64,000 nucleotides of DNA, taken from the NCBI GenBank assembly GCA_910575105.1, contig CAJTDK010000010.1:62001-126000 (forward strand), read 5' to 3'. Within the stretch, counting starts at the first letter, position 1. Each line of letters starts with the position of its first letter. The DNA is from Lachnospiraceae bacterium. GTDB taxonomy: Bacteria; Bacillota; Clostridia; Lachnospirales; Lachnospiraceae. The notes under the pieces were generated by a model. The model made no database searches and was not told the DNA's origin. It worked only from the letters and a program-made list of their open reading frames with translations. Both the position numbers and the translations under genes were made by a program. Below are positions 62,510 through 64,000 of the stretch, piece after piece.

Positions 62510-64000
62510 CTACGTCATGTCGTCCCGGAGGGCATCGATGATATTCTCCTTCTTGATCTTCCTGACAGAATACAGCATGGTCACAAACACGATCAGGAAC
62601 ACGCCAAGCATACTGAGGGCGATAGCCAGCCACGGAACGACAAAGTCAATGTTTTCTGCCCCGAACTGCATAAACTGATAGATTCCATAGGAGACAAGAA
62701 GCGACAGCGGAATTCCCCACAAAAGCGCCCGGAACCCGTAGAGGATACACTCGAAGTTCATCATATCCTGGAAGGCGCGCTCTGACATGCCTACGGAACG
62801 CAGCATGGCAAGCTCCCGACGTCTGAGTTTGATATTGGTGGATATGGTGTTGAATACATTGGCAACAGCGATCAGCGTGATCATGGCGATAAAGGTATAG
62901 CAGAACACATTGGCGATAAAGATCATATTGTTATTCTGCTCCGCTAGCTTGTTCGTGTTGATCAGAAGGTAGCTCTCCTCCACATCCGAACCGGAAATGA
63001 TCTTTCTCATGTCACTCTCCGTCCGTGAAGGATTGTCTGATCTGACCGACAGCCCTTTAGCAATGATCCGGGTATCCGGTGCGATCAGTTGTCCTTTCAT
63101 GGAATAAGGCGCCACTATGCTAAAGATATAGGGCATCTGCTCCACCATGTCCTCACTGTTCAGGGCGGGAAGGACATCCGGCATGATCATCTTCACAAAC
63201 CTAAGCTTTACCGGAGCCTGATGCCCCTTTGCCTCACCGTTCTGTGCAGGCAGGTTGAGGGTAAGCTCCTCGGAAGGATGATGAAACATATCCTCGAAGT
63301 CATCCACTTCCTGTATACGGTTCACGGCCTCATGATCTACCACCCCGATGGCAAGAAGCCCTTCATCCTCTTGTTTCAGCCCAGCCTCTTTCACCAGTCT
63401 CCCATAAGCATCATCATCTATAATCTGAAGATTTACCGCAAGTTCTGTCTCCTTTTTCCCGTCAGGGAGCTTCATGGCCTCCTTCAGCTCATCGGTCAGA
63501 CATTCTGTCTCTACAGCCGTACTGCCGCTTACATTCATCTGATAAAAGCATTCCGTCACATCCTTTGCCTCCTTAAACTCATCCTGGAAGTCAAACAGCT
63601 CCTCATCCGTCATATCCTTTGCAGAAAATGCAATATTGTAGGTAGTAAATACAACCGCCGCCTCGGAAGCATGCTGAAGCTGGATCACAAAACTGTTGGT
63701 GGCCACAAAAATGATTACGCTAAGCGCAAGGGAAAGAATGATGCTCCGGTAACGGTGCCTGTTCCGCTTGAAATTCTTGACGGCAAGGGTTCCCGGCAGC
63801 CCGAATAGGTATCCCGACAGCCGTCCTGTCTTTACCTTCTTCCCTTCCAGCTTCACCTCGTTCGTCTGGCGGATACATTCCATCACAGGAGTTTTTACCG
63901 CCTTTCTTGCCGGAAGATACGCAGAGATCTGGATCGTAATCAGACATAGCAGCACCGCCGCTAAAACTGCCGGCAGCGACAGCACCATCGTTAAAGGAAC
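62510..64000 (-). CDS. FtsX-type ABC transporter permease (5' part cut by window edge)
   Basis: 496 codons of a permease are visible and the frame is open at base 64000. A C-terminal FtsX domain is seen (VFCYTFIAMITLIAVANVFN, RELAMLRSVGMSERAFQDMM, CILYGFRALLWGIPLSLLVS). An earlier FtsX repeat ends near the window edge (LPAVLAAVLLCLITIQISAY, PARKAVKTPVMECI). Between them is a large extracytoplasmic domain. This two-repeat layout belongs to the antimicrobial-peptide or bacitracin-type exporters (BceB/MacB-like). Its ATPase is presumably upstream outside the window. Confidence 0.88.
   Translation of the reverse strand, partial: VPLTMVLSLPAVLAAVLLCLITIQISAYLPARKAVKTPVMECIRQTNEVKLEGKKVKTGRLSGYLFGLPGTLAVKNFKRNRHRYRSIILSLALSVIIFVATNSFVIQLQHASEAAVVFTTYNIAFSAKDMTDEELFDFQDEFKEAKDVTECFYQMNVSGSTAVETECLTDELKEAMKLPDGKKETELAVNLQIIDDDAYGRLVKEAGLKQEDEGLLAIGVVDHEAVNRIQEVDDFEDMFHHPSEELTLNLPAQNGEAKGHQAPVKLRFVKMIMPDVLPALNSEDMVEQMPYIFSIVAPYSMKGQLIAPDTRIIAKGLSVRSDNPSRTESDMRKIISGSDVEESYLLINTNKLAEQNNNMIFIANVFCYTFIAMITLIAVANVFNTISTNIKLRRRELAMLRSVGMSERAFQDMMNFECILYGFRALLWGIPLSLLVSYGIYQFMQFGAENIDFVVPWLAIALSMLGVFLIVFVTMLYSVRKIKKENIIDALRDDMT

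Overview
The window looks like the chromosome of a Gram-positive anaerobe of the Clostridia, most likely Lachnospiraceae (Clostridium cluster XIVa). Supporting features are the gene order cysE-cysS-mrnC-rlmB-sigH with a cysteine T-box leader, the sporulation sigma factor SigH, a single-chain PurL, a high-molecular-weight rubredoxin, strong AGGAGG ribosome binding sites and a roughly even base composition. I found no rRNA operon, prophage, plasmid module or CRISPR array. Almost all genes lie on the minus strand.

Layout. 1-9.6 kb: a partial cardiolipin synthase, an amphipathic-repeat membrane protein, a MocR regulator, GlnRS, and three transporters (ThrE-like, NSS symporter, MATE). A complete 136-bp MITE-like element lies between glnS and the ThrE-like gene. 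9.6-14.1 kb: tRNA-Thr, then the T-box-controlled cysE-cysS-mrnC-rlmB-sigH run. 14.1-22.1 kb: a FapA-like DUF342 protein, a two-component system, an Ldh-type dehydrogenase, an Eis-like acetyltransferase, IspF with an unusual cysteine tail, and a small membrane protein. 22.1-24.3 kb: tRNA-Met and tRNA-Val, then a graveyard of three decayed genes (Crp/Fnr regulator, probable creatininase, sodium:solute symporter). 24.3-35.9 kb: gdhA with a hairpin terminator in its leader, purL, a TIGR01906 membrane protein with a lipoprotein, a 2-hydroxyacid dehydrogenase with an AlaX editing protein, and argS.

36-39.2 kb: plus-strand rubredoxin-flavin reductase and endonuclease IV, a 34-codon gene with its own promoter, and a TnpB fragment joined to half an alcohol dehydrogenase gene. 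39.3-50.1 kb is a coherent peptide-use region: oppABCDF followed by tldD-tldE on the minus strand, then an RpiR-type regulator, and an M42 aminopeptidase facing the other way. The oppA and aminopeptidase promoters share a 16-bp near-palindrome that is a good candidate for the RpiR operator.

50.1-64 kb: a decayed cysteine-cluster gene, a metallophosphoesterase, a cytoplasmic ParB-like/BMP fusion protein, a radical-SAM pseudogene, a cluster of GyrI-like, DUF3788 and DUF3795 domain proteins, a lipoprotein, a WYL regulator with a flavin-binding protein, a riboflavin ECF component behind an FMN riboswitch, a GT2/papain-like/YbhN-flippase run, and a partial FtsX-type ABC permease cut by the window end.

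Nothing here is an obvious defence island or a wholly new system. The most distinctive observations are the ParB-like/BMP fusion, the gdhA leader attenuator, the MITE with a clear target duplication, the paired RpiR operators, the IspF cysteine tail and the GyrI/DUF3795 cluster. All family names come from reading the translations by eye; no database search was run.
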